Shown one piece after another: positions 37,301 to 48,499 of a stretch of DNA of 64,000 nucleotides (positions within the stretch are counted from its first letter, which is position 1; the number at the start of each line of letters is the position of its first letter). The position numbers and the translations under genes are program-made. The stretch is from Brachionus manjavacas (Eukaryota; Rotifera; Eurotatoria; Ploima; Brachionidae), in assembly GCA_019054805.1 (NCBI GenBank), contig JAHQIY010000019.1:1146001-1210000 (forward strand), written 5' to 3'. Below the pieces are notes generated by a model. The model had not been told where the DNA came from and ran no database searches. It saw only the letters and a list, made by a program, of their open reading frames with translations.

Positions 37301-38885
37301 AATCTGCTTATCCTTCACCATATAAGTAAATTGTATTGTAAAAAAATTAAAAAAAAATTATTCTATATTTAAAAGTTGGACCTGGTATATTCCTTTAAAT
37401 TGCATCTTTGTAAATGGATCAACAATTCATGAGCAAAAGTTTTATATTGAAACTCAAAAACGTAAAATTTTTAATAATTTAATTTTAATCTATTGTGACA
37501 TCACTCAATAGCTATATCCATCTACAATTATTGTCTGTAGAATTTTTTTAAAATTTTATTAAAACTCTCAAACAAGAGGACTGTAAAATTGATTTTTTTT
37601 GATAGATTCGGAATTAATTGACGACGGCAAAACAGAGTATGAATTTTTCCATTGTGATATAAATTTTTCTGGCTATTTTTCGCTAAATTATCCACATGAA
37701 AATTGGCTTGCTATTTCAAATGCACTGAATAGCGAAGGGTCTGTATTTAACCCTGTTGACAGATCAAACATTATTCATAACTTATTTATGAACGCGTTTA
37801 CATCTCGCCTGCCATATAAAGAACTGACCCAAACTTTAATTTATTTAATTGTCGAGAGAGAATACTTACCATGGAAGACAGTTAACTTCCATTTGAGTGA
37901 AATGATTTCAATTCTTGAATACAAAGAACCTTTTTTTGAAGTAGCGGTATGGAAATTTTTTTTTTAAACTTAAATTTTAAGTAAAAAATAATTTTAGAGT
38001 TATTTTGATTATTTTTTGAGAACTATTGAAAACGAAGTAGACTTATGGAACCCTAGTGGCAGCCATGTAGAAGAGTATGATTCATCACTGAAAAAAAAAC
38101 TTCAATTATGATTAAATTTAAAGGCTCTATAAAGAGACAATATTGCAAACTGCTTGTCTATTACAAGACTCATTCTGTCTCAAGAACACAAGTTTCTTAT
38201 GGGAAAAATACCGACCCTTCTTGACTGATCCCATGGCTAATAACATGTAGTTTTAAAATTTGATCTAAATTAAATTTTGGGATTTTTTTTAAGTCTTCCT
38301 TCTTATGTAAAAAAATTAGTTTTTAATTATCATCTGCAGAATACGTATTTTCCCGATGATTGGGAACTCGTTTATTCCGAGTACAACAAAATAGATGATT
38401 TGAGTGAAAGAGAAAAGTTGTTGGAAGCTCTCACATACACTCGTTTACCATGGTTTTTGGAAATTTATTTGCAAAGATTAGAAGATGATCTTATAAATTT
38501 TTTTGATAAGATAAAATTTTTAAGCAAAAATTGTCTGGGTAGAGAATATGCATGGAATTTTATCAGAGCTAATTATGACAATTTACTAGACGAATTCGGA
38601 CTAGATGATCCCAGACTTGGTCAAATGGTCATCGATGTTTCATCCACATTCGAAACAGAATCCCTAAATTATGAAGTAGAATCTTTATTATTTGAAAATA
38701 ATGTATTTTTAATTAATTTAATTTTATAGCTTCTTAATTTTATTACGTCTACTCCTAATGGTGCTTCGCTTAATGCTAGATATCGGGCTTTGGAAAAAGT
38801 ATCCATCAATCTTCTTTGGTTGAGAAAAAAAAGCAAAGAAATAATGGAAGCTTTTGGTTCTCCTAGAAGAAACATTTTTGTTTAA
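34387..38885 (+). CDS. M1 aminopeptidase-like membrane protein, catalytic motifs lost
   Basis: Twelve exons: 34387-35006, 35057-35447, 36471-36599, 36656-36769, 36823-37092, 37144-37325, 37376-37461, 37606-37946, 37998-38074, 38124-38246, 38294-38675, 38730-38885. They close to 956 aa, the normal length for aminopeptidase N. Residues 8-30 form a type II signal anchor. The N-domain (IVPTNYEIHL, ARKAFPCFDEPSFK), the post-catalytic region (SSHPV, FD..) and the ERAP1-C-like half (GYFSLNYPHENW, TACLLQDSFC, RALEKVSINLLW) all align. The active site does not: GAMEN reads DASPS, the zinc motif HExxH reads KQLSE, and the catalytic Tyr of ISYSKG is Arg (VERSKA). The third ligand Glu of NE is kept (KQEALG). 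It is therefore probably an extracellular pseudoenzyme, perhaps a binding or scaffold protein as known for inactive M1 relatives in nematodes. All splice sites are GT..AG and no frame is broken. Confidence 0.87.
35640..36180 (-). mobile_element. Dead mariner transposase in intron 2 of the M1-like gene
   Basis: Minus-strand frames give FTGDEKS, RMLMLCVWWDQKGIIYNE, a degraded HDNA box (FHGNT), DYHCF then TMQNFFNEKMYSDL, and FYKRKIKMLPERW, the conserved order of mariner transposases. Stops and shifts disable it. TIRs were not located. It accounts for the unusual 1,023-nt size of this intron. Confidence 0.85.
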
Positions 38886-39340
38886 AAATAAAATTGAAGT
38901 CTAATAATTGAAAAAAAAATTAAGCTATCAATATTTATTTTCATTTAAAAAAATACAAAATTTTTCCCTTGTAAATTTTGACTGTCTATCAAATCTCCAG
39001 CTAGATGTTTTGGAGCATTTATTGTTCCTTTATTCAAAGCTCAGCAAAAGTTAAAAGAAAGTCATTTTTTTTGTCGAAAGCAAAATTAGTATATTTTTTA
39101 CCTGAAAGAAGTTTGACAAGGATTCAAAATCATTTAAGATTTAAATTGGTTGGTTTTTCAAAAACTCCTCCATTTTTGAAGAACGAAGGCCAAGTGATTT
39201 AGATTTAGAGTCTGTATTTAATGTTAGGCTGACTTCACTGAGCGATCCTCGTAGACATTCTCTTTCAATATTGACAAAAAATAGATCATGATCAACATGG
39301 TCGATTGAATTTTTGATCATAATGACGCTTCTGCGTGGAA
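38886..39340. other. Intergenic with weak open frame
   Basis: A 65-codon frame at 39005-39202 has no recognisable domain. The sequence is somewhat less AT-rich than surrounding DNA and may be an old transposon piece. Confidence 0.4.
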
Positions 39341-39563
39341 TGCAAAGATTTTTCGCCTTTAATCAACACTTATGAAAAAAAAATTTTAAAATCAATTTTT
39401 AATAAGAATTTTTCAAAATAATAATAATAAAAGAAAAAGAAATTAGTATAGATTATTTAATTTATTGATTTATTTTTAATTATTATTTTGAAAAATTCTT
39501 ATTAAAAATTGATTTTAAAATTTTTTTTTCATAAGTGTTGATTAAAGGCGAAAAATCTTTGCA
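39341..39563. repeat. Perfect 85-bp inverted repeat (foldback)
   Basis: 39341-39425 and 39479-39563 are exact reverse complements over 85 bp, separated by 53 nt. The outer ends begin TGCAAAGATTTTTCGCC. Imperfect complementarity extends a few bases further out (GTGGAATGCA versus GTGGTATGCA). No open frame. Could be a foldback transposon, a hairpin small-RNA precursor or a recent inverted duplication. Confidence 0.93.
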
Positions 39564-40097
39564 TACCACTTAAAAGAAGATATTCTCTACTAAATATTTA
39601 TTTTATATATAGAATATATCTAAATACTAACTTAAAAACAACATATGACAAGTTTTTTTTTTCCATCTAACATTTTTGAAATTTTGAAAATACGTTGTTT
39701 TATTAAAACTAAAAATTTAAGCATATTAAAATTCAAAACAAAATTACGCAATTATTTCTAAAAATGTAAGAATATTTTAAATTAGAAATCGGGTAGCATG
39801 GATTTTATTAGATTTATGTATTACAAAACTAAGGTTTTAAGATGGCCGTGTCTGTCTGTCTGTCGTTTGGCCAGATTTTGAAAAATAATCGTAGACATCC
39901 AACACCTTTTTTAACACTAATTAGACAATGTATTATACGACAAAAGAAAAACGCAACATTTTTTAGTATACTTTAATGGTTTTTAAATAAAGAATTTTTA
40001 AAAAATATTTAAATTACAATTTTTTTTTATATCTATAATATTTCATGTTTTTCTTATTTGACTTAAAGTAAATTTCAATTTTACAGTACTGTCATGA
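39564..40097. other. AT-rich intergenic with a TGTC microsatellite
   Basis: Contains TGTCTGTCTGTCTGTCG near 39850 in a short GC-richer block; otherwise nothing recognised. Confidence 0.5.
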
Positions 40098-40440
40098 TAG
40101 ACTGTTTTTACGTAAATTTACGTAATTTTAGGTAAAATTAGGTAAAATTACCAAAGTCAAAAAAAGTAATTTTAACGAGTTTTACGTATTTTCACGCTAA
40201 ATTACCGGAAATTACGAAAATTTCTGTAAAAAGTAAAAATTCCAAAAAATACTATTTTTTTTGAGAATTTTGACTTTTTTAAATTTTTAATTTAGCCTTC
40301 ATTCGAAAAAAAAGAAATTTCATTTTTTCACGTAATTTTCCGTGAAATTTTATTTAATAGTGATAATTTTTAGTAAAAAAAAGTAAATTTTGTAAAAATT
40401 TTAAAAAAGTTAAGGCAAAAAAAAATTTCAATTATACACA
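40098..40440 (+). repeat. 330-bp dispersed repeat, copy A
   Basis: Begins GACTGTTTTTACGTAAATTTACG and includes CGCTAAATTACCGGAAATTACG and TTTTCACGTAATTTTCCGTG. The block at 46268-46608 is its reverse complement, with scattered mismatches. It is made largely of ACGTAA/TTACGT palindromic words; non-coding. Confidence 0.8.
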
Positions 40441-40589
40441 TCCCAGTATAATTCAATGATTCGACCATTCTCCATTTCTTTCTATAACTACTTTAATTAC
40501 CTTAATTTTTATTAAAATTTTTTTTAAAGATCAAATTGAAAATAAAAACTAATAAAAACCTTTTTTAAATGATTTATTATTTTGGCAAT

Positions 40590-41025
40590 TTTCTTTGGTT
40601 AAAGATTTTTCGAAATCTTTGACCACCACTTCAGCATCAACTTCCGATAAAATCATTCTCTTCCTATCATTCTATTATAACTCGTTCCACATAAGTTCAA
40701 TGCGATTTAAATCGGGAGACTTTGAAGGAGATTTAATCTTTATTTAAAAAAAATTAGTCAAATATTATCGACAAAGAATAATTACTAAAAAGCAATTTAC
40801 CCAAACAATATTGTTAAAATTTTAAAAAAGTAATGCACAATAAAGAACGATGCTTTGGGTCGTTGTTCTGGTGAAATTTGAAGTCTAAACCGTAGTTTGA
40901 TGTCCAAAATGGTAATAAAAAATCAGATAATATCTCCCGGTAAAGTTTTGCATCCATGTTGCTCTTAAAAATTCTTAAGTAAAAGCCTTTCTTATTATCT
41001 GTTTCTTACAGCGAAAATGAAGCCA
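40590..41025 (-). mobile_element. Tc1-family transposase remnant
   Basis: Minus-strand frames give MDAKLYREILSDFLLPF (about 40960-40905), FKFHQNNDPKHRS (about 40885-40845) and SPSKSPDLNRIELMWNEL (about 40730-40675), the Tc1 order of D..Y...L, F.QDNDPKH and SPDLNPIE..W. The catalytic DNDPKH is NNDPKH and the second half is degraded. Dead, partial copy. Confidence 0.85.
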
Positions 41026-41242
41026 TTAAAAACCCAGTCAACTTTATTTTAAAGGATCTTTAAAAAAATTTTAGAGAAATTTGTAGAGTTTTTTTAGAGG
41101 TTATCGTACATTTTTCTCTAGAATATTTTTTAAAAATTTCTTTTAAATTTCTCTAAAATATCTTTTAAGTTTCTTTTATTTATCTCAATAAAATCAAGAA
41201 ATGAACAAAAAGTTAAACCTTTTTAAAAAAAAAAAATTATAA

Positions 41243-41495
41243 AGAAGTCTTAAGTCAACTCAAAGACTGGCTTGGACATTAATTTCAGTGAGTATGCTTG
41301 AAAATAGGGCGCCAAAATAATTAACAAGAACGACCATTCATCAGTCATGATTGCGGTGTCATAAATTTTTTACCGTTTAAGGGAGTTATTTTGGCGGTAA
41401 AGTTTAAGACAAAGTTAAAATTAAAGTCCAGGTCCGTAATTTAAAAAATTATTATAAGTTTGGACTTTAAGTTGACTTAAAACTTATGACTTTTT
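41243..41495. repeat. Dispersed 'AAGTC' repeat, copy 3 (diverged)
   Basis: Starts AAGTCTTAAGTCAACTCAAA, contains ACCGTTTAAGGGAGTTATTT (similar to the 41-bp unit at 31261) and ends with GACTTAAAACTTATGAC. Same family as 12477-12790 and 31200-31632. Confidence 0.55.
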
Positions 41496-42009
41496 TAACA
41501 ATTACATTAAAAAGAAGAAAATTTCCTTTTTACTTTAAATAAAATTTTGATGTAAATTAAAAATAAACTTTGAATTGAATGATATTAATTTGAATTGCTA
41601 AGAGTAGATTGTTTTTTTTATTTTGAACATATGACCTTTCAAGAATACGTTTAATGATTTAATTAATGGTAGAGCTTGCTTGTCAATAATTTAACTGTAT
41701 CTTGAAAAGTAAAGATGGGATAATTAAGTGAACTGTGGCACCTATCAATAAAAAAAAAGTAACCGCTATCAATCCCGTAAGCAAATTAGCGTACAGCATT
41801 ATTCAATTGAACATTTTTTCAATTAAGTAATTAGGAATGTTTCTGGAGAAAAATTTAAAAATCACATGTTTTTTGTTACATCGCTAATAGCTTTACTTTA
41901 TCTTTCCGACATATCAAATTTTTATCTTGAATATTTTACATCGTTTAAAAACTTATTTCTCACGACTTTTTTAATTAGAATTACTTTGAATTTCTTGATC
42001 TTTTTTTAG
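41496..42009. other. AT-rich intergenic, nothing recognised
   Basis: No gene or repeat recognised. Confidence 0.5.
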
Positions 42010-42103
42010 TTTCATCTTCATTAATTGACAAAATTACCGACTTTAATGTCTTAAATAGTCAAGACATGACTAGTGACCATTTCCCAATTGAAGCATCAAT
42101 TTT
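42010..42103 (+). mobile_element. LINE endonuclease fragment
   Basis: A short frame ends in TDFNVLNSQDMTSDHFPIEA, the terminal motif of APE endonucleases (SDH.PI). It is joined directly to the truncated Gypsy element. Confidence 0.6.
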
Positions 42104-44252
42104 GAAAGTTGTAAAACTCATATAAATGCAGACGCAATTTCGAGATGGCCTTTTCCAATTGACGATGTGAGAATACAAGCTCAACAATTACAACACGTAG
42201 CTGATAAAACAGAACCAAAATTTGTGATAAATTTAATTGACATCAATCAAGATGAACCAGAACCACAACAATTAGAAATTTCACCAGTTAAGAAGACAAA
42301 GACCAAGGTATTAGTTGGATTAAAAATCTAATTAATGAAAATGGTGAAGACCGCCCGGAAATAGACCAATTCAATTCCAATTTTCATAAGAGATTATATG
42401 AAATTTATGAACAGCTTTTTTTAGATAATGACCTCTTATTTCTGAAAAAGGAAGATGGTACAAAGGTTGTTGTTCTACCAAAACATCTAATGAATCAAGC
42501 AATTGAGAAGGCACACAGCTCAATACTTGGTGGTCATCTAGGTGTAAGCAAAACATATGACAAACTAAGAGATCGTTTTTATGCACCAAAATTAAAGAAT
42601 AAAACGATCAGATTCATTAAAGAGAGCTGTACTTGTCAAAAGGTTAAACAACCTTAACAATTTCAAAGAGCACGACTACAATCAATTCGGCCAAATAAAT
42701 CGCTCCAATTAATTAGCATAGACATAACCGGTCCATTACCAACATTCAAGAATGGAAATTGTTATTTATTGGTAATTTGTTGTCACTTTTCAAAATGGGT
42801 GGCCCTGTATCCAATGAACAACAAAACGAGTGACACTGTGGCTCATAATTTAATAAGGTTCATGATGCAATTTGGTGTCTGTACAAACATTCTTTCAGAC
42901 ATGAGTACAAATTTATGAGAAAAGTCTATGAAATTTTAGATATTCATCAATTAAGAATAACGGCTTTTCATCCCGAATGTGACGGCTTAACAGAGCGCTT
43001 TAATCGTACACTCAAAACAATGATAGCATGTTACGTGAATGAGAACCAAAACAATTGGGGTGAACTTATATCATATTTGAGCTTTGCCTATAACACATCA
43101 AAACATTCAACAACCAACCATTCTTTGTATCAAGTTATTTTTGGTAGAAAACCCAAAATCCCAATTGACTTGATGATTACCGAATGCGCCGAAAATAATG
43201 GGGAAGGGGAAGTTACAGTTGACTTGAACGCAACAGAAACTGAGAACAATTACAATGAACAAGCACGTGCTGATCTATAAGTTCGTGAGTTAAAAGATAA
43301 ACTCAATGAAGTCTTCAATTGTGTCCAAACAATTACAAATTCCAAAGTTGAAAAGAGTAAATATTATTACGACCGCAACATTAAACCAAGTGAATATAAG
43401 GTAGGAGACTTTGTTTTGTTAAATATTCCGAAAGTCAGGAGAGGACTTACTAAAAAAGTTGCCCCAAAATGGGAAGGTCCATTTAAAATATTACAAAAAT
43501 TAGGACCGGTAAATTAAAAAAAAAAAAAAAAAAATAAAATTAAAAGCCGAAGTCAAATTAGTGCACCACAATCGCTTAAAAAAATTTTTTTGGTATCATC
43601 AAACATAAATTAAGTGACCCTGAATCCGAAAACGAAAATGATACTTTACCTCTGAAAAAACCAAGAAAGCGTAAAAAGAGATAATTTAAGGATAGAAGAA
43701 CAATTACAAACCCGGTTGACCAGCAAGATAAGTCTATAAATGAAAATTACCATAATTTACACCGAAATCAAGACAAAGTAGAATTTGATTGTCCAGTACC
43801 TGATGTACAGCCAACAAAAAATAATCATTTTTAGATAGCCGGTCTGACACTGAAACTGAGTCGGAATCCTCAGGTGATCAGACGTTCATTCCAAAAAAAT
43901 ACCTGGAAAATCAAGTGGTCAATAGGGAGGGAAATACTCGCAAAAGTAGTCGAGTTTAGAAACCAGTCATTAGACTCGGATTTTAATGTATCCCTAATAT
44001 TATTGTATCCGTAATGTTTTCTAAAATTTTGTTAACTTTTTTTTGCCTTTAATACTTACATACGTAAAAAATTTTTAATTCCAAAATTTGTAAAATATTA
44101 ATTAATTTCAAATTTCAAATTATTTTTGAAAATTTGTAAAAAATCACTTTTCTTTTCCTTTCATTTCCTTTTTCGGTACTGTTGTAATTTTCTATTTCTT
44201 TTTTTTTTTTTTTTTTATATAGAGCTCGATTAAAATACAAGAAACAAGTACA

Positions 44253-45113
44253 ATGGCCCAACATGAAGTCATGATATCGGGGATCACCAACGAGTCAAGG
44301 GAATTGCCACGGGTCTAACATGAACTTAATAAATTGGATAAGCAACGGCAACGATGGGACAAAGAACGCCAGACTCTGAGAGATCAGGTAGACCAACTGC
44401 AAGTGGAAAGGCACTCAATAAGTGAATTGAGGGTTCAACTCGAAAAGAAAATCCAGATCCTGGAGTCGGGTCCATTAATCGACATGATCTAAGCCTTGCG
44501 AAACCAAATAACCTCGAAATACACGGTGCTAAATCGTTGAAGAGCCAGCCAATGTTCTCGAGCACTGGTCGCGGGATTGGAGGTTGGTGTTAAGAAGTTG
44601 GAACTAGCACTAGCCGGTAAGTTATAGCTCCGTCAGCGTCAACAGACTGAATGGGCCGATAACTTGGCTGAAGCCTCGAAAATTTGCGACGAATTGAACA
44701 GAGCGAAGGAAGGTCTCGAACAGGAACGTGTGAATCTTGTGGCTCGGAACCAAACTATCGAAACTGAGAACAAGCGGTTGGAGTTGGAAGTAACCGAGGC
44801 CAGACAACAAATTGATACAAAGGATCGACAATTGGAGACAAACCAGCTGGATAACCAACAATTACGAACAAGAGTCGAGCAACTAGAGGAAGAGGATCTA
44901 GAGTTGCGTGGTCAAGCATAGCAGGAAGAACCATTAAAGTGTCCAGTCTGTCTTGATGTCTATACAAGTGAGCGCAGGGTAGTTGCTTTATTCTGCTCTC
45001 AGATGTTGTGCAACCTGTGTTATCAGCGACTGACAGAGCTCGACAGTAGCTCGCCTCGTGTCGAGGAGTTGAAGTCACCAGAGTCTTACGTCTGTTTTGA
45101 TGTTGTCTCTTAG
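44253..45113 (+). pseudogene. Coiled-coil + RING-finger reading frame in the env position of the Gypsy element
   Basis: One continuous frame of 287 codons without indels, interrupted by five stop codons. Residues about 25-225 are heptad-rich with E, Q, R and L (for example LEEEDLELRGQA near the end) and predict a long coiled coil. Residues about 228-260 read CPVCLDVY..ERRVVALFCSQMLCNLCYQRL, a RING-like C-x2-C..C..C-x2-C pattern in which the central His is Gln. It sits between the integrase and the polypurine tract/3' LTR, where some Gypsy elements carry env. GC content is higher than in flanking DNA. RING or tripartite-motif-like ORFs here are unusual; it may be a captured host gene. Each stop could derive from CAA, CAG or CGA by one C-to-T change. 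Confidence 0.75.
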
Positions 45114-45171
45114 TTTAGTTAAAATTGTTTTTTTTTATTTTTATATTTTTCTCAGGACTATTCACCTCTTC

Positions 45172-45186
45172 ATTGAGGGGAAGGTA
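45172..45186 (+). promoter_or_regulatory. Polypurine tract of the Gypsy element
   Basis: GAGGGGAAGG lies immediately before the TG that starts the LTR at 45187, the expected place for plus-strand priming. Confidence 0.7.
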
Positions 45187-45472
45187 TGTTATAACCCAAA
45201 TTTAATGTCATATTAAATTTGATTAATAAACAGTTACAATATTATTTTTAACAGTTACAGTAGTTATTATTTTCTAGTGATAATTTTTCATATTTAAATT
45301 TATGATTTTCACTTATTAGAGAGATTCCAATTTATTTCAAATAAGATTTATCCTTAAAAACTTTCTTCTTTTATTGTTTTGGTCTCTCAACAAAAGCATA
45401 GCGGGAGTTATTGAACTAATACTCGTCTATGCTCAGAAAGATAATAAACAAAAAAAAACCACGTTTATTACA
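45187..45472 (+). repeat. 3' LTR of the Gypsy element
   Basis: 286 bp, TGTTATAACC to TTTATTACA. Homologous along its length to the solo LTR at 25229-25511, with scattered substitutions. Confidence 0.9.
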
Positions 45473-46267
45473 CATTCCATAAAATTTCAAAAAATCTAAA
45501 GAATATTACTAGAATATTTTAACATCTATTAAAGTACAAAAATTTTTCTGTAAAAATTAGTTGACTGGGAAAAAAAATTCCTGTAACGGCATAACTTTAA
45601 TGTTATTCTTGGTTCAAGAATTTATTCTCATATAACTAGATTGATAAGACCTTTTAGATTAGGCAAAGTTGTTTGATCAGTAAAAATGCTCCAATTTAAA
45701 AGTCTGATAAGAATTATTTCTATCTATCTCTTTTCAAAAACATCTTAACATTTTTTTAATAAGTGATTCACTAAAGATTTTTTAAAGATTCTGAAAAGAA
45801 ACTCCTAAAAAACTTTAAAAACTTTTTGACGCGGTTAACAAATTAATAATATTTCAGAGAATTTAGAGAAAAAAAAAAAGACTTTTTTATTTAGATTAAT
45901 AAATTTTTTTAACTCTAAAATTTCTCTATTTTTTCTTCAAAATAGACCAAATTTTAGAGATTTTTTAAAGAATCTTTAAAGATACTACAAAAAATCTCTA
46001 CAAAATGTTTGACTGGGTAAGCCATTTTCAAATCGTCTAAGAAGTGAAATAATGAAGAGATTTGTAAATGACAAAGGTCAGACTCCTGGGTATTATGAAA
46101 AAAATTTCCTAATGAAATGGAGGAAATAAAAAGTAAGTATTTTAATGAAAAAAACCGCTTTAATTGTTAATTGTTTTTACTAAAGAAGATTAGTTGAAGC
46201 TTGAAAAAAAATTCAAATTTCAAAGAATCATGGAAAAAAGCTGCCGAAAGCTTTTAAAATGATAAAA
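45473..46267. other. AT-rich repeat-like intergenic
   Basis: Contains TTGACTGGG at about 45557 and again at about 46008. CCCAGTCAA, its complement, occurs at about 41031 followed by sequence similar to the complement of 45930-46015. These look like ends of a small dispersed element, boundaries not defined. Confidence 0.4.
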
Positions 46268-46608
46268 ATAAAAGAAAAGAAAATTCCGTAAAAAATTTGT
46301 AAAAAATTTATTTTTTTTACTAAATTTACCACTAATAAATAAAATATCACGTAAAATTACGTGAAAAAAAGTAATTTCTTTTTTTTTCGAATTCAGCCCG
46401 AAAAAATTTAAAAAAAGTCAAAAAATATCAAAATTCTCAAAAAAAATAGTATTTTTTGGAATTTTTACTTTTTACAGAAATTTTCGTAATTTCCGGTAAT
46501 TTAGCGTGAAAATAAGTAAAATCCGATAATTTTACTTTTTTTGACTTTGGTAATTTACGTAATTTACGATAATTTCACGTAAAATTACGTAAAAACAGTT
46601 TAAAAAGA
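46268..46608 (-). repeat. 330-bp dispersed repeat, copy B (inverted)
   Basis: Reverse complement of 40098-40440, ending ACGTAAAAACAGTTT. Together the two copies form inverted repeats around a 5.8-kb transposon-rich interval. Confidence 0.8.
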
Positions 46609-48499
46609 ATAGAATAATAGCCTTTGAAAAATAGGTTATAATAAACTAAATTAATTTTGCTCGGAAAAAAATTTGGAGCATTTGAAAAATTGGGCAGAAA
46701 TTTTTTTTTAAATTTTACTTAATGGAACCAAATTCATAAAAACTTAATATAAAAAAATTAAATTTTATCTATTAATTAAACAGTTAAACCAAAAAAAAAA
46801 TATATATCAAAAATTATTTTTTGAAAAATTATTTAAATCAAAATTATTATTTATATATTTTGGCTTTATAATTAAACGAATTTTTGATTTAAATTAAATA
46901 TTAAATTCTAAAATTTCTATCTTAATTAAATTCTTAAACACTTTTTTTTCCCTAAAATTTTGATATTCGATCTTGTTTTAGGATGTTGGTTTGATTTAAA
47001 ATTTATTCAAAAAGCTTCAAAGACTATCAATTGGTATTTGTAAGCTTTTATCCAGGAGAGAAATTAGCCATCATCCATTTGGATTATAATCAATACGTCT
47101 TTAAAATTATTGAGTTAGTGTTCAAAACCAATTCCAATTATTTTTCTTAATTTTACCTTAAAAAAGTAAAATTGCAACCGAAATTATTTAATTTTTTTTA
47201 AAGTGTTACATCAGAAAAAATGCCTAAGTCATCATAAGGCAGAGATGTTTGTCGGGTGCTTTGTCAAACTATTGTATTTGGGGTTTATGCATCACATTTA
47301 TTTTGAGCTTGAAAACACGTCTCCAAGATGTGGTATTCTAATGTTTAGATTAGTACGGTTTTAATGAACATATAAAGCTTATTTTCAATGAATAAAGAAA
47401 TATAATTAATTTTTAAAATTTTTCAATTTTTAAATTATCAGAAATAAATTAGATTTGTTTTTCAGGTAATAGGTGATTTGCTTTGATCTTAACCTTTCTT
47501 TCTTTTCGGTTCATGGGGAATTAGTTTTTTCTAAACAAAATTAATGAAGATTTTACTAGATTTTTTAAAGAAGAGCTAATTGTTCACCTCTACATTTAAC
47601 CTTTTAAGACCGTAAAAGGTCTGTTATGTAACAATTTAACATCTTTTTTTAAATCTTCTAATTTTTTTTGCATTTACCAACTAATCTATTGTTTCAAAAT
47701 TCTTTTTAAAGGATGATCGACACTGTATATAGTTTTTAATTTTAATAAACTCCCAATGATCTATATCAAGTTAAAGAGAACCAAAAACTAAATCATTTTT
47801 TATTTAGATAATTCTTTCAGCACTATCTTTAAGAAAGTTATGAGCAGCAGAAGAAGACATAACAAAAATGTCCCAAATTAGGATTGATTAATTTTCCATT
47901 TAGGAACTATTATTTTAGACTAATTTTAAAACTTTTTATGACAATATTACCTTTTTTTGACGACTAATATTGAGCTGAAAGATTTATGGAGCTTTTCCAG
48001 TTTATTTTAGTTTTGTTAATTTTCAAAAATTTTTTGAAGTCGGTTTAGGTAAAACCTCTAACATAATCAATTTTTAATTAAAAAAATTTTCTTGAGTTTT
48101 TAAATAATGTTCTGTTTTTTCAAAAGTTTTGACTCAAGCCTGAAAATGATTTAAAAAAAGTTTGCTTTAGATAAAGTGGAAGTTTCACACAATGAGCTTT
48201 TTATTTACTCGTTTTTAAAAAAATATGCTTTAATAACTATTATTTTTTAATTAATTAAATATTTTGTGTTATGCAAATTTAATTTAGATATTTAATAAAT
48301 GCAAATAGAAAAAAGTAGACAAATATTAAATATACTTGAATTATTAATTTTCTTAGCATATTAAAAATTCTTTTGACTAAGATTTTGGAAGCTTACCAGC
48401 TTGCCACATTAATAATTTTAATTATTTTATTAACAAAACAATTTGAGTAAAAAATTCTATTAATTTATTTTAAAAATAAATTTTAACAATTATCAGAGT
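46609..48499. other. AT-rich intergenic, nothing recognised
   Basis: No coding character seen on either strand. Confidence 0.5.

Larger units (their letters stand above)
42104..45472 (+). mobile_element. Ty3/Gypsy LTR retrotransposon, 5'-truncated
   Basis: Starts inside the RNase H end (THINADAISRWP) and lacks gag, protease, reverse transcriptase and the 5' LTR. Integrase follows: zinc region HSSILGGHLGVSKTYDKL..CTCQ (42510-42640), core SIDITGPLP (about 42715), ILSD (about 42890) and DGLTERFNRTL (about 42980). Then comes a GPY/F-type tail (KYYYDRN, VGDFVLLN, APKWEGPFKI; 43350-43500). Stops and shifts interrupt it. Further down are a coiled-coil/RING frame (44253-45113), a polypurine tract and the 3' LTR. 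The zinc-region cysteines are CxC rather than CxxC. A run of about 20 A at 43517-43536 lies after the GPY/F part. Confidence 0.92.

Noticed and set aside
38703..38729. Possible 27-nt intron before the last exon of the M1-like gene
   Set aside because: The upstream donor at 38676 gives a normal 54-nt intron, keeps the frame and matches the family length between TES and RALE better.
39005..39202. 65-codon frame after the M1-like gene
   Set aside because: No family match; the antisense reading vaguely suggested a LINE but no motif was convincing.
44326..45078. Minus-strand frames across the Gypsy extra ORF
   Set aside because: Antisense shadows of the coiled-coil/RING frame, which alone shows a coherent domain order.
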